DNA of 64,000 bases from UBA1402 sp964488495. GTDB lineage: Bacteria; Bacteroidota; Bacteroidia; Bacteroidales; UBA1402. Positions 43,468-51,844 of this stretch are shown here, piece by piece. The notes under the pieces are model-generated. The model did not search any database and was not told the origin of the DNA. It worked only from the letters and a program-made list of their open reading frames with translations. The DNA lies in assembly GCA_964488495.1 (NCBI GenBank), contig CAZAUQ010000002.1:1-64000 (forward strand), written 5' to 3'. The position numbers and the translations under genes are program-made. Each line of letters opens with the position of its first letter. Position 1 is the stretch's first letter.

Positions 43468-44215
43468 TTTGTGGTTTTCTGAAAGCAGCACAAATGATTC
43501 CTGTTGCAATGGAGACATTGAGCGATTCTACCCTTTTGCTTCCGGACGGATATTCAGGTATATACAGCTTTTCGTTTACTATCGGTTTAAGTTTTTCCGA
43601 AATCCCATTGCCTTCGTTCCCCATCAGTATCACGGCTGCTTGTGGCAGATTTGGTAACTCATATAGATTTTTCCCTTCGAGAAATGTTCCGAAAACCGGA
43701 ATGTTCAATGTCGGAAGGAAATCTTCGAGTTTAAGATAATGAACAGCAACCCTGGCTATAGATCCCATGCTGGCCTGTACGGTCTTGGGATTATAGGCAT
43801 CGGCGCAGCCGATGGAACAAAGCAGAGTATTGATGCCAAACCAGTCGGCAGTGCGAATGATGGTGCCCAGATTGCCGGGATCCTGAATATTATCAAGAGC
43901 CAGCGATAAATTATTCTTTAAATAATTCAAATCCGTTTTTTTGTCAGGTATTTCAAAGACAGCCAGCACTTCCTGGGGATGTTGTTGATTGCTGGCTTTG
44001 CTAAGTTCCTGTTGGGAGGCTTCTGCTATTTCGGCAGCGTGAATGTCCGAATGAGTATGCAGCCATTCTGCTGTTGCAGTCAGAAACCGACAGGGCATAA
44101 GGGGCAGAAGCTCTGTAACTAATTTATGGCCTTCGGCTACAAATAAATGGAGTTCGGTCCTGTTTTTTTTAAGATCCAGCGAATGTATCCACTTGATTTT
44201 GGCTTTACTTAGCAT
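43448..44215 (-). CDS. SpoU/TrmH family RNA 2'-O-ribose methyltransferase
   Basis: A SPOUT-class methyltransferase of 255 residues. An N-terminal substrate-binding domain (about 1-95) precedes the knotted catalytic domain, with the motifs NIQDPGNLGTIIRTADWFGI (motif 1), ILMGNEGNGIS (motif 2) and RVESLNVSIATGIICAAF (motif 3), all intact. It modifies rRNA or tRNA; the specific target (such as 23S G2251 for RlmB) cannot be decided. It ends inside the DUF4296 gene: the two stop codons lie 20 bases into each other. Confidence 0.92.
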   Translation of the reverse strand: MLSKAKIKWIHSLDLKKNRTELHLFVAEGHKLVTELLPLMPCRFLTATAEWLHTHSDIHAAEIAEASQQELSKASNQQHPQEVLAVFEIPDKKTDLNYLKNNLSLALDNIQDPGNLGTIIRTADWFGINTLLCSIGCADAYNPKTVQASMGSIARVAVHYLKLEDFLPTLNIPVFGTFLEGKNLYELPNLPQAAVILMGNEGNGISEKLKPIVNEKLYIPEYPSGSKRVESLNVSIATGIICAAFRKPQTNSRLP

Positions 44216-44234
44216 AAGCGAATTTTAGAAAAAC

Positions 44235-44242
44235 AAAACTAC
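44235..44242 (-). promoter_or_regulatory. -7 promoter box for the SpoU methyltransferase
   Basis: Minus-strand TAGTTTTG, an exact TAnnTTTG match, 19 bases before the ATG at 44215. Confidence 0.5.
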
Positions 44243-44279
44243 AAAAGAAATTCAGCCCGCAGAAATTTATCCATTTGAA

Positions 44280-44312
44280 TTTGTGAACATTGCCAGGAAT
44301 GATGTACATTTG
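44280..44312 (+). promoter_or_regulatory. promoter (-33 and -7) for the Omp85-type gene
   Basis: TTTG at 44280-44283, 21 bases, then TACATTTG at 44305-44312; 20 bases before ATG 44333. Divergent from the methyltransferase promoter. Confidence 0.6.
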
Positions 44313-44332
44313 CCGCTATAAGAAAATCCGGA

Positions 44333-46669
44333 ATGCGAATAAAAAGTCTGTTTTATGTGTTGATTTCCCTGCTGTTTGTTTCCTGCAATACACTGAAATA
44401 TGTGCCGGAAGACAAACAATTGCTTACCGGAACAAGCATAGAGCTTAAAGACGAAGAAGTTGCGAAAAAAGAGTTAAAGAATTACCTGCGCCAACAACCA
44501 AACTCGCGTTTTTGGGGCTTGTTCAGAATTAATCTGGGACTTTATAACATATCCGGCCAAGACACCAGCAAATGGATAAACCGCAGCCTGAGAAAAATTG
44601 GTGAAGCTCCGGTCATTTACGAAGAATTGCTCACTCAGCGCTCTGCCATGGCCATGCAGCGCTATTTGTTCAGCAAGGGTTATTTTGATTCAGAAGTGGA
44701 TACACGGGTTGTGAGCAAAGGGCGAAAAATTAATACTGTTTACAGCGTTAACACCAATCAGGCCTACCGAATCAACAGTTATACTGCAGAAATTGATCTT
44801 CAGGATCCTTTTCAAATACTTATTTACGATGCCTTGTCTTCGTCCCCGGTAAAAATAGGAGACAAATTCGACACCAACTTGCTTAACGAAGAACGTTCCC
44901 GACTGGTTTCCTGGGCCCGAAACTATGGCTATTATGCTGTCAATAAGGACCATTTCAGTTTTGAAGCAGACAGTTCTCTCAATAAGAATCTGGTTGATCT
45001 CCGGCTGATAATCCGGCCATATTTAAAACGCAGTCAGGAGGGCAGTTCTCAATACGGACCGCATCAACAATACCGTATTCGTCGTGTATATTTTATGTTG
45101 GATGTGCCCAGTTCGGTTTATCTGCAAAACGTAGGACTTCAGGACGTATCGAATCCTTTTATGGCACTATCGGATTACGATTCCATACCTTACGAAAATT
45201 ATGCCGTTGTTTATCGGGACAAACCTTTTATTAAACCAAAAGTTTTGGTGGATAATTGTATGATTGCTCCCGGTGATTTTTATGATGCCAGGGCTGTAAA
45301 CAGGACCTACGCCCGCCTCAACTCCATGCAGAATATGAAATATGTCAATATTCGGTTTGAGGAAATTGCTACTGAAGATTCTATATCCGGAAATGAAGCT
45401 CAACTGGATTGTTATTTGGTGTTGACACCCGGTAAAAACAATATAATTTCCATGGATGTGGAGGGGACCAACACAGCGGGCGATCTGGGTGTTGCGGGAA
45501 CAATAACTTATTCGCATCTTAATTTGCTTCGGGGTGGAGAAACATTCAGCACCAGTTTACGCGGAGCCTATGAGGCTTTATCAAGTTCATTCCTGAACGA
45601 CTATGCCGAATTTGGCGGCGAAGTCGGTTTGCAGTTTCCGGACTTTAAAATTCCTTTTTTGTCCAGGGATTTCAAAAAGGGAGTGGATGCCAATACAAAT
45701 TTCAAAATAAGTTACGATAACCTTTCCCGTCCGGAATTTTTGAGAACCATGGCTGCCGGCACTGTGGAGTATACCTGGAGAAAGCAACGTTTGCGTCAGA
45801 ATTTGAATTTGCTCGATTTGGCCTATGTATACATGCCACGTGTAGACTCCGCTTTCAAAGCGACCTATCTCACCGATAATTCATATCTAAAATACAGTTA
45901 CGAAGATCACTTTATATTGCGCACCCAATATGGACTTCTTTATTCCAGCGTTCCTTTTGGTGTGACCAACCAGACTTTTTTTACCATACGAGCCAATGTC
46001 GAATCGGCAGGTAATTTGTTAAGTCTGGCCTATTCCGTACTGGGGGCCGAAAAAGATCAAAATCAGGCATATACCATTGGGAATATCCCTTTTTCTCAAT
46101 ATCTGAAAGGAGAATTTGAATTTACGAGAAGCGTAGTTTTGAATCCTCGTAACCGTTTTGCCTATCGTGTGGGTATGGGGGTGGCTTATCCCTATGGAAA
46201 TTCAAAGATCTTGCCGTTTGAAAAACGCTATTTTTCAGGAGGAGCCAACTCAGTACGTGGCTGGTCTGTAAGAACGCTGGGGCCGGGTTCCTACAAAAGC
46301 AGCCTGAATACTATAGATTTCATGAATCAGTCCGGAGATCTTAAGCTGGACCTTAATGCGGAATTGCGCAGCAAGTTGTTTTGGGTGCTCGAGGGTGGTT
46401 TGTTTGTAGATGTTGGTAATATTTGGACCTTACGCAATTACGACAATCAGCCGGGTGGCCAGTTCCATTTCGATGAGTTTTATAAACAATTGGCTTGCAG
46501 TGCAGGTCTGGGTTTACGATTTGATTTTGATTTCTTTTTGGTACGTGTAGATGCGGGTATGAAAGTGTTTGATCCTTCGGGTCTTAGTGTTGATGATCGA
46601 TGGAGGATAAAACATATCGATCAATGGAACGACTTTGCCCTACACCTGGCCATAGGTTATCCTTTTTAA
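44333..46669 (+). CDS. Omp85/BamA-like outer membrane protein with lipoprotein signal
   Basis: A 778-residue protein of the Omp85 (surface antigen D15) type. The start MRIKSLFYVLISLLFVSC is a lipoprotein signal, unusual for BamA itself but seen in Bacteroidota TamA/BamA-like members, so the N-terminus may be lipidated. POTRA-like regions (about 30-390) precede a C-terminal beta-barrel with RYFSGGANSVRGWSVRTLGPG near 634-655 (the conserved lid-loop R-G-F/W motif), ending LALHLAIGYPF with an aromatic C-terminus as in outer-membrane barrels. Likely role: insertion or transport of outer-membrane components. A single-gene transcript, ended by the terminator at 46682. Confidence 0.88.
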   Translation: MRIKSLFYVLISLLFVSCNTLKYVPEDKQLLTGTSIELKDEEVAKKELKNYLRQQPNSRFWGLFRINLGLYNISGQDTSKWINRSLRKIGEAPVIYEELLTQRSAMAMQRYLFSKGYFDSEVDTRVVSKGRKINTVYSVNTNQAYRINSYTAEIDLQDPFQILIYDALSSSPVKIGDKFDTNLLNEERSRLVSWARNYGYYAVNKDHFSFEADSSLNKNLVDLRLIIRPYLKRSQEGSSQYGPHQQYRIRRVYFMLDVPSSVYLQNVGLQDVSNPFMALSDYDSIPYENYAVVYRDKPFIKPKVLVDNCMIAPGDFYDARAVNRTYARLNSMQNMKYVNIRFEEIATEDSISGNEAQLDCYLVLTPGKNNIISMDVEGTNTAGDLGVAGTITYSHLNLLRGGETFSTSLRGAYEALSSSFLNDYAEFGGEVGLQFPDFKIPFLSRDFKKGVDANTNFKISYDNLSRPEFLRTMAAGTVEYTWRKQRLRQNLNLLDLAYVYMPRVDSAFKATYLTDNSYLKYSYEDHFILRTQYGLLYSSVPFGVTNQTFFTIRANVESAGNLLSLAYSVLGAEKDQNQAYTIGNIPFSQYLKGEFEFTRSVVLNPRNRFAYRVGMGVAYPYGNSKILPFEKRYFSGGANSVRGWSVRTLGPGSYKSSLNTIDFMNQSGDLKLDLNAELRSKLFWVLEGGLFVDVGNIWTLRNYDNQPGGQFHFDEFYKQLACSAGLGLRFDFDFFLVRVDAGMKVFDPSGLSVDDRWRIKHIDQWNDFALHLAIGYPF

Positions 46670-46681
46670 TCAGTTGTGCAT

Positions 46682-46718
46682 AAAAAAAACTGTGCTCTTG
46701 TGGAGACACAGTTTTTTC
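46682..46718. terminator. bidirectional terminator between Omp85-type gene and csp
   Basis: AAAAAACTGTG (46684-46694) pairs with CACAGTTTTTT (46707-46717), an 11 bp stem and 12-base loop flanked by A and T runs, so it can end transcripts from both directions. Confidence 0.85.
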
Positions 46719-46747
46719 AATCGTACTAAATGTTGTATGTTAAGATG

Positions 46748-46939
46748 TTACACCAATTTAACATTTACTGCATTTAATCCTTTTCTGCCTTCTTCCAGTT
46801 CGAAAGTGACTTCGTCATTTTCTTTGATGCGGTCGATAAGACCATTGGCATGTACGAAATACTCTTTTGAAGTTTCCGTTTCTTTGATAAAACCGAAGCC
46901 CTTGGCCTCGTTAAAAAATTTTACTTTTCCGTTGTACAT
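46748..46939 (-). CDS. cold shock domain protein (CspA family)
   Basis: A 63-residue OB-fold nucleic-acid binding protein. RNP1 is KGFGFI and RNP2 is YFVHA, with the usual opening MYNGKVKFFNEAKGFGF and closing VTFELEEGRKGLNAVNV. CspA-type proteins melt RNA secondary structure and act as RNA chaperones. Length is normal for the family. Downstream it shares a bidirectional terminator with the Omp85-type gene. Upstream is an AT-rich 292-base stretch up to the tRNA gene, with two possible promoters. Confidence 0.95.
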   Translation of the reverse strand: MYNGKVKFFNEAKGFGFIKETETSKEYFVHANGLIDRIKENDEVTFELEEGRKGLNAVNVKLV

Positions 46940-47231
46940 ATTGTTTAAAAATTTTGACGGCGAAAGATAAGAACTAAAATTTAATATTTTTCAAAAAATG
47001 CAATTTTTTTGTTTATTTTTCTGCATTTCTAGTGTTTTTATAAGAAAAACGGCTGATTTTCGTACAAATACATTGTTTTGAAACTAAAAAACTGAATGAA
47101 AAATTCAGGTTCAGAAAACAAGATAAATACGAATAAGGTGCTTTTGTAAAATAAAGAGAGTGATTCGTAAGAGATATTAAGCAGGCTTTGCTTATACTAC
47201 CGAAGTCTTGGCTTGCAGAAAACAGGAAAAG
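46940..47231. other. AT-rich spacer with candidate csp promoters
   Basis: This 292-base stretch has no ORF. On the minus strand two near-consensus boxes face the csp gene: TATCTTTC at 46969-46962 (TTTG at 46995-46992 upstream), giving a short leader, and TGTATTTG at 47072-47065, giving a leader near 120 bases. A small hairpin TAAGCA-GGCTT-TGCTTA at 47178-47194 lies downstream of the tRNA on its strand. Confidence 0.4.
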
Positions 47232-47305
47232 TGAACCGGTTGGGATTCGAACCCAAGACCTACAGCTTAGAAGGCTGTTGCTCTATCCAGCTGAGCTACC
47301 GGTCC
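47232..47305 (-). tRNA. tRNA-Arg (anticodon UCU)
   Basis: The minus strand folds as a complete cloverleaf: acceptor GGACCGG with CCGGTTC (one G-T pair), D arm with GCTC/GAGC, anticodon stem ACAGC/GCTGT enclosing loop CTTCTAA, and T arm TTGGG-TTCGAAT-CCCAA. The anticodon TCT (UCU) reads AGA and AGG arginine codons. The discriminator is A and CCA is not encoded, so it must be added after transcription. Promoter boxes stand directly upstream at 47320-47350. Confidence 0.96.
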
Positions 47306-47319
47306 CTTTTTTGCGCCGG

Positions 47320-47350
47320 CAAAGTTAAGCTAAAACATACTAATTTGCAA
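47320..47350 (-). promoter_or_regulatory. promoter (-33 and -7) for tRNA-Arg
   Basis: On the minus strand TTG (47350-47348), 20 bases, then TAACTTTG (47327-47320), matching TAnnTTTG, 15 bases before the tRNA 5' end. Confidence 0.6.
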
Positions 47351-47386
47351 GGCTTATTCTGCTATAATCATTAAGTTTTGTTCTTC

Positions 47387-48307
47387 TTAGCCCTTGCTGC
47401 TCAATAGATCTTCAAAAATGTCCTGTACAGATTCTTCTTTGGATATACTACCGGCACATTGTCCTATTTCCAGGGCTCCTTCTTTCAAATCTCCTTCGAA
47501 TATTCCTTTTTTGGCTCGTCCTTTGCCTAATAAATCCCTGAGTGCATCTATGTCGGCACCATTTTCTTCAGCCTGAGCCAGTCTCAGGGCAAAGTCGTTT
47601 ATAGCCAGACGGGTGGGTGATAGTTTCTTCAACATCAATTTGGTCATACCTTCTTGCAAGCCACGGCAATAATTTTTAAAGTCGGGATGAGCAGAACTTT
47701 CCTTACATAAAGCAAAACGGGTTCCAATTTGCACTCCATCTGCGCCCAAAGCCAATGCCCCATGGTAGCTTCTTCTCGAAGATATCCCTCCGGCAGCAAT
47801 CAAAGGTAAAGAACAGACCTCTCTTACCCGGGGAATCAGGCATAAAGTACTGGTTTCTTCACGGCCGTTATGCCCTCCGGCTTCGAAACCTTCCGCTACT
47901 ACGGCATCAACTCCGGCTTCCTGACATTTAATACTGAATCGGGAGCTTGAAACTACGTGAGTAACTAATATATCGTGTTGATGCAACCATTCGGTCCATT
48001 GTTTGGGATTACCCGCAGAGGTAAAAACAAGCCGGACTTTTTCATCACGTATTATATGCATGATCTCTTCTAACTGCGGATACATCAGGGGGATATTCAC
48101 TCCAAAAGGGTGATCAGTAGCATTCCGGCATTTTTGAATATGTTCTCTCAGAGTTTCAGGATGCATGGAGCCCGCTCCAATCAGGCCGAGGCCACCCTGA
48201 TTGCTGACTGCCGAGGCTAGTCTCCATCCGCTGCACCAGGCCATACCGCCTTGTATTACAGGATGTTGTATGCCGTACAAACGACAAATACTATTTGTAG
48301 TGTTCAT
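47387..48307 (-). CDS. nitronate monooxygenase / FabK-like flavoprotein
   Basis: A TIM-barrel FMN enzyme of 306 residues. The start GIQHPVIQGGMAW, the middle AEGFEAGGHNGRE (with the conserved His of class I nitronate monooxygenases and FabK) and PLIAAGGISS, ADGVQIGTRF are family marks. Members oxidise nitronates or act as FMN-dependent enoyl-ACP reductases; no fatty-acid gene is adjacent, so the choice is open. The -7 box lies only three bases before the ATG, suggesting an almost leaderless mRNA. The hairpin upstream probably ends transcription of the beta-helix gene. Confidence 0.88.
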   Translation of the reverse strand: MNTTNSICRLYGIQHPVIQGGMAWCSGWRLASAVSNQGGLGLIGAGSMHPETLREHIQKCRNATDHPFGVNIPLMYPQLEEIMHIIRDEKVRLVFTSAGNPKQWTEWLHQHDILVTHVVSSSRFSIKCQEAGVDAVVAEGFEAGGHNGREETSTLCLIPRVREVCSLPLIAAGGISSRRSYHGALALGADGVQIGTRFALCKESSAHPDFKNYCRGLQEGMTKLMLKKLSPTRLAINDFALRLAQAEENGADIDALRDLLGKGRAKKGIFEGDLKEGALEIGQCAGSISKEESVQDIFEDLLSSKG

Positions 48308-48310
48308 GCA

Positions 48311-48318
48311 ACAAAGAT
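48311..48318 (-). promoter_or_regulatory. -7 box placed directly before the flavoprotein start codon
   Basis: Minus-strand TATCTTTG, an exact TAnnTTTG match ending three bases before ATG 48307. Transcription starting about 7 bases downstream would give a leaderless mRNA. The expected -33 region falls inside the terminator hairpin at 48320-48361. Confidence 0.4.
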
Positions 48319-48319
48319 A

Positions 48320-48361
48320 AAAAGAATGAGGATGAATCTAGCTTCAGACATCCTCATTCTT
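48320..48361 (-). terminator. rho-independent terminator of the beta-helix gene
   Basis: A perfect 14 bp inverted repeat: AAAGAATGAGGATG at 48320-48333 and CATCCTCATTCTTT at 48348-48361 with a 14-base loop. On the minus strand it is followed by TTTTTATC, as a terminator for the gene ending at 48447. Confidence 0.75.
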
Positions 48362-48446
48362 TGTTTTAAGCTTAAAGTCTTTGCTTATCTGCGAAACCAG
48401 ATATTCTATTTCCAATGATTTCGCAAGGCCATACTTCCGAAGTTAT

Positions 48447-50162
48447 TTATATTTCGTAATACACATCAATTACATTCCCTTCGTACGTATTGTTTTGTAT
48501 AACTGGAGTGTAGGCAGGATCGTTCCAACGAATAAAAATTCCGTAATTATTTGAATGTCTTATGGTTGAATTTGTTATGCTGACATTGGATGTTCCAATG
48601 CCAATGTTGAAAAGATCCTGATGACCCGCATATTCAACTACGCAATAATCGAGCAGGGTTCCACCCTGGGTGCCCTCATAAAATTCAATCCCTCCCCAGT
48701 CGCCTGGCGAATCTGTAATGGCATTGGAGGTGAAAACGATCATAGAATCGGCTTTACCGGCAGCTGACAAAGCCCCGTTGTCAGATACATGAAGTTTTAC
48801 ACCACTTTGAAAAGCCAGCGTAGTACCCGGATCAATACTTAGTTTGGCTGTACCCGATTCCGTGGTTATTGTAATGCTGCCACCGATAATATAGGGTACG
48901 CTTTGTTTAATCCAACGAACATTTCCGGTAAGATAAGAGCCTTCAATATAAACTCCTTTACCGGCTGCTGCAGTGAGGACATTATTAAAACCTATGCCGT
49001 GAGCATTCTCGGCCCAAATAACAATCGGATCTTTAGCGCAATCGCTTATGGTGTTGTTTTTGAAAGAGGTAAAAAATCCTTCCTGGTAACAAAATATACC
49101 ATTGGTATTACTGTGTCGTAAGGTTGTATTTTCCATGGCAAATCCGCTGCTGTTCTGAATAGCACCATCGTAATATGTAGGATTGCCGGCGTATTCTATC
49201 ACTGCATGTTTGATAATGGATTTAGTGGACGAATTTGAAGAATAAAACCCTATTCCCAACCAGTCGCCTGCCTGAGGAGATTGAGCAGAGGAACCAAATA
49301 CAATAGGCAGCTGTTCAGTACCCTCTGCGATTAATGCAGCATACTCCCCTTCACCAACCTTAAGCAGAGCATTGCTTTCGAACAGCAAGCTTACGCCGGG
49401 CTCTATGCTGAGTTCAGCACCCAGGACGTCCAGAGTTCCCTCAACAATGTAAGGAACACTGAGTTTTGTAAAACTGCCAGTTGTAGAAACAGATCCGGAT
49501 TTGATAAGCAGATTCTTACCCAGGTTTTCGACAAAGTCGTTGTTGTTGCTCAAATCGAGCATCTGGTTAGGTTCTCCTTTCAACAGATAACTGCCGCAAT
49601 CGGTCAGTTGATTGTGTTCAAAATTAGTAAAACCACCTCCGTTTTTCAGGTCAATACCATCAGCCATACAATACCTGACAGTACAGGAATCCATGGAAAT
49701 ATTGGTATTGTCTACGGTAATAGCCGGTTGGTTGTTTTTGCCCGCTCCCTGGATGGTGCAATTTTTAAGCACAGTAGTATTGGACAAATTGTTTGCTCCA
49801 AAGCTAATACCATACCAACCACCTTCGTCGTTGTTGACAGCTCCCGTAAACAAGATGGGCTTTTCGGCTGTACCCTCGGCTACCAGTGCGGCATTGGTGG
49901 AAGAGCCTATCATCAGGCTGCCGTTTTCCGTAAATTTAATTGTAGAGCCCTCTTCGATGGTCAGGATGGAGTTAATAATCAGGGGGCAGTCAATGGTTTT
50001 TACAGAATTCGCTTCCCAAGTGGTCGGAGTGCTTATTAGGCTGTTTTCGGCACCAATCAGATTAGGATCAATTTCGGGTATCTGGTCGCAGGCGGACGAA
50101 AACAAAAAAACAGTTGCCAGTATACTGGCAAACAGGTACCATTTTGAATAAAGTTTGTTCAT
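48447..50162 (-). CDS. three-module right-handed beta-helix lipoprotein
   Basis: A 571-residue lipoprotein: signal FLFSSAC with Cys25, then three homologous modules starting near residues 53, 232 and 418. Each has a beta-strand opening (SVPYI(I/V)xG-like in modules 2 and 3), a stretch ending in LxFxSxxxLxV, the pattern AxGTxxxPIxFTxxx, a DWxGIxFY-like turn (GGWYGISFG, GDWLGIGFY, GDWGGIEFY) and an xEYAGxx motif. These fold as right-handed parallel beta-helices, as in polysaccharide-degrading or surface adhesion proteins, but I see no catalytic site. Start at ATG 50162 follows the promoter at 50189-50196. No susC/susD partner is near. Confidence 0.82.
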   Translation of the reverse strand: MNKLYSKWYLFASILATVFLFSSACDQIPEIDPNLIGAENSLISTPTTWEANSVKTIDCPLIINSILTIEEGSTIKFTENGSLMIGSSTNAALVAEGTAEKPILFTGAVNNDEGGWYGISFGANNLSNTTVLKNCTIQGAGKNNQPAITVDNTNISMDSCTVRYCMADGIDLKNGGGFTNFEHNQLTDCGSYLLKGEPNQMLDLSNNNDFVENLGKNLLIKSGSVSTTGSFTKLSVPYIVEGTLDVLGAELSIEPGVSLLFESNALLKVGEGEYAALIAEGTEQLPIVFGSSAQSPQAGDWLGIGFYSSNSSTKSIIKHAVIEYAGNPTYYDGAIQNSSGFAMENTTLRHSNTNGIFCYQEGFFTSFKNNTISDCAKDPIVIWAENAHGIGFNNVLTAAAGKGVYIEGSYLTGNVRWIKQSVPYIIGGSITITTESGTAKLSIDPGTTLAFQSGVKLHVSDNGALSAAGKADSMIVFTSNAITDSPGDWGGIEFYEGTQGGTLLDYCVVEYAGHQDLFNIGIGTSNVSITNSTIRHSNNYGIFIRWNDPAYTPVIQNNTYEGNVIDVYYEI

Positions 50163-50188
50163 AATTTTTTGATAACTATAATTTTGTT

Positions 50189-50196
50189 CAAAAGTA
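50189..50196 (-). promoter_or_regulatory. -7 promoter box for the beta-helix lipoprotein
   Basis: Minus-strand TACTTTTG, an exact TAnnTTTG match, 26 bases before ATG 50162; it excludes the longer frame starting at 50243. Confidence 0.5.
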
Positions 50197-50330
50197 AATA
50201 GCAGCCAATCAATGATGTACCTCCCTTTGGGTAGGAAAATCAATTTGGCCCCCTAAAATAAGAAGAAATGTTTAAATAAAAAATAATCATCTAAAATAAA
50301 GTGAAAAGGCCGTACTTTTTTGTAAAGCTG

Positions 50331-51713
50331 TTATCTATAGGCCTCAACTTCGCTTATACTCATGGGCTTTCTCTTGTTTCCCAACAGACGAAAGCTGTTT
50401 GCCGTTATTAGGTAATCCTCTTCGTTTCGTATACCGCCGAAGTTTCTGAATTTTTCAATTTCGTTCCAGCATAAAAAATCACTGTGTTTTTTCTCCGCTT
50501 TCCATAAGTCGATAAGTTCAGGAATAAAGTAGATGCCGGGCTCTATGGTAAAAACATGGCCGGGTTTGAGTTTTTTGGCAAAACGCAGCGATTTTAAGCC
50601 AAACTGAGTGCTTTTGGGCTCACCGTCGTAACCTACCCATATTTCGCCGAGATCTTCCATGTCGTGCACATCCAGCCCCATCTGGTGACCGGTTCCGCAG
50701 GGAAGGAACAAGGCATGTGCTCCCTGTTCAAAAGCATCTGCAGGATTCCCTTTCATTAAACCTAAAGCGATCATGCTGTCAATAATTGACATACAAGCAG
50801 CCCGATGAATTCCTCTAAAAGTCTTGCCGGGAGCCAGGCTGTTTACGGCAGCGCGGTGAGCTCTCAAACTGGCTTCATAGACGACTCTTTGGAGAGGGCT
50901 GAAAGTTTTGCTGACAGGAAATGTGCTCGAAAGATCTCCCGAATAATGCCGGGCTGTTTCTGCGCCTGCATCCAGCAAAAACAAATCGCCATCTTTCAAT
51001 ATATTGCCGTGGTAATGATTGTGTAAAGTCTGGCCGTTAATGGTGGCGATTATCGGGAAAGAGATGTTCCCACCCTGTGCCAGTGCAATACGGTGAACTT
51101 CGGCTGCCACCTCAGCTTCAATCATGCCCGGCCTGGCTGTTTTCATGGCTGCGATATGCATGTCTACCGATGTGTCTACCGCTTTTTCAATCTCTTCAAT
51201 TTCCTCTTCAGACTTTATTTCCCTTTGCTGAACTACGGCTTTGATTAAGCTCAGTGAAGCCTGCTCAGCCAGCTTTTCAATAGGAAGTTTTAAAGCTTTT
51301 GATAGCCATATTTTGTTGTCGTGTCGGTAAGGAGGAAGATAATGAATAATTCTTCCAAGAGATTTAGCTTTATTCAATAAATCAGGAAGTTGACTAATAT
51401 CTCTGCTTTGTGTAATTCCAGATTTAAGAGCCTTTTCGGCAAGACTGCTTTGAGGCCCCATCCATACAATATCGTCAATACTGGCATCTTTGCCGAACAG
51501 AATGGTTTGGCCTTCGTTGATATCTATAAGAGCCATCAATCCGGCCAGATCCAGCCCGATGTAATAAAGAAAACTACTATCCTGACGAAACTGATAGGTG
51601 TTATCGGTGTAGTTCATAGGGCTTTCGTTGTTGCCCTGCAATAATATTACACCATTATCAACTAATTGACATAAAGTCTTACGTCGTTGAATATATGATG
51701 TTGAAGAAAACAT
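50331..51713 (-). CDS. Xaa-Pro aminopeptidase (M24B, aminopeptidase P)
   Basis: A dinuclear-metal peptidase of 460 residues that removes N-terminal residues before proline. Metal ligands appear in the family order: DAGAETARHYSGDLSSTFP (two Asp), GTGHQMGLDVHD (His), FTIEPGIYF (Glu) and GGIRNEEDYL (Glu). The N-terminal 160 residues form the creatinase-like domain. No signal peptide, so cytoplasmic. Start set to ATG 51713 rather than the TTG at 51731, which overlaps a near-consensus -7 box (GATATTTG at 51736-51729, TTTG 20 bases upstream). Divergent from the acyl-CoA synthetase gene. Confidence 0.93.
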   Translation of the reverse strand: MFSSTSYIQRRKTLCQLVDNGVILLQGNNESPMNYTDNTYQFRQDSSFLYYIGLDLAGLMALIDINEGQTILFGKDASIDDIVWMGPQSSLAEKALKSGITQSRDISQLPDLLNKAKSLGRIIHYLPPYRHDNKIWLSKALKLPIEKLAEQASLSLIKAVVQQREIKSEEEIEEIEKAVDTSVDMHIAAMKTARPGMIEAEVAAEVHRIALAQGGNISFPIIATINGQTLHNHYHGNILKDGDLFLLDAGAETARHYSGDLSSTFPVSKTFSPLQRVVYEASLRAHRAAVNSLAPGKTFRGIHRAACMSIIDSMIALGLMKGNPADAFEQGAHALFLPCGTGHQMGLDVHDMEDLGEIWVGYDGEPKSTQFGLKSLRFAKKLKPGHVFTIEPGIYFIPELIDLWKAEKKHSDFLCWNEIEKFRNFGGIRNEEDYLITANSFRLLGNKRKPMSISEVEAYR

Positions 51714-51800
51714 AGCTCGGATTTGATCCAAATATCAGACTTATTATTTTAACAAGCAAACAATTTCTTGTAAACAGCCGGTTTAACAGCTAAAATATTT

Positions 51801-51808
51801 TATATTTG
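51801..51808 (+). promoter_or_regulatory. -7 promoter box for the acyl-CoA synthetase
   Basis: TATATTTG, an exact TAnnTTTG match, 36 bases before ATG 51845. Confidence 0.5.
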
Positions 51809-51844
51809 TCCACTGTCTGGCAAGCTCTTTAATACCTTGAATCT

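Noticed and set aside
47178..47194. TAAGCA-GGCTT-TGCTTA hairpin as the tRNA terminator
   Set aside because: Short stem without a T run; tRNA 3' processing could explain the end without it. Noted only in the spacer entry.
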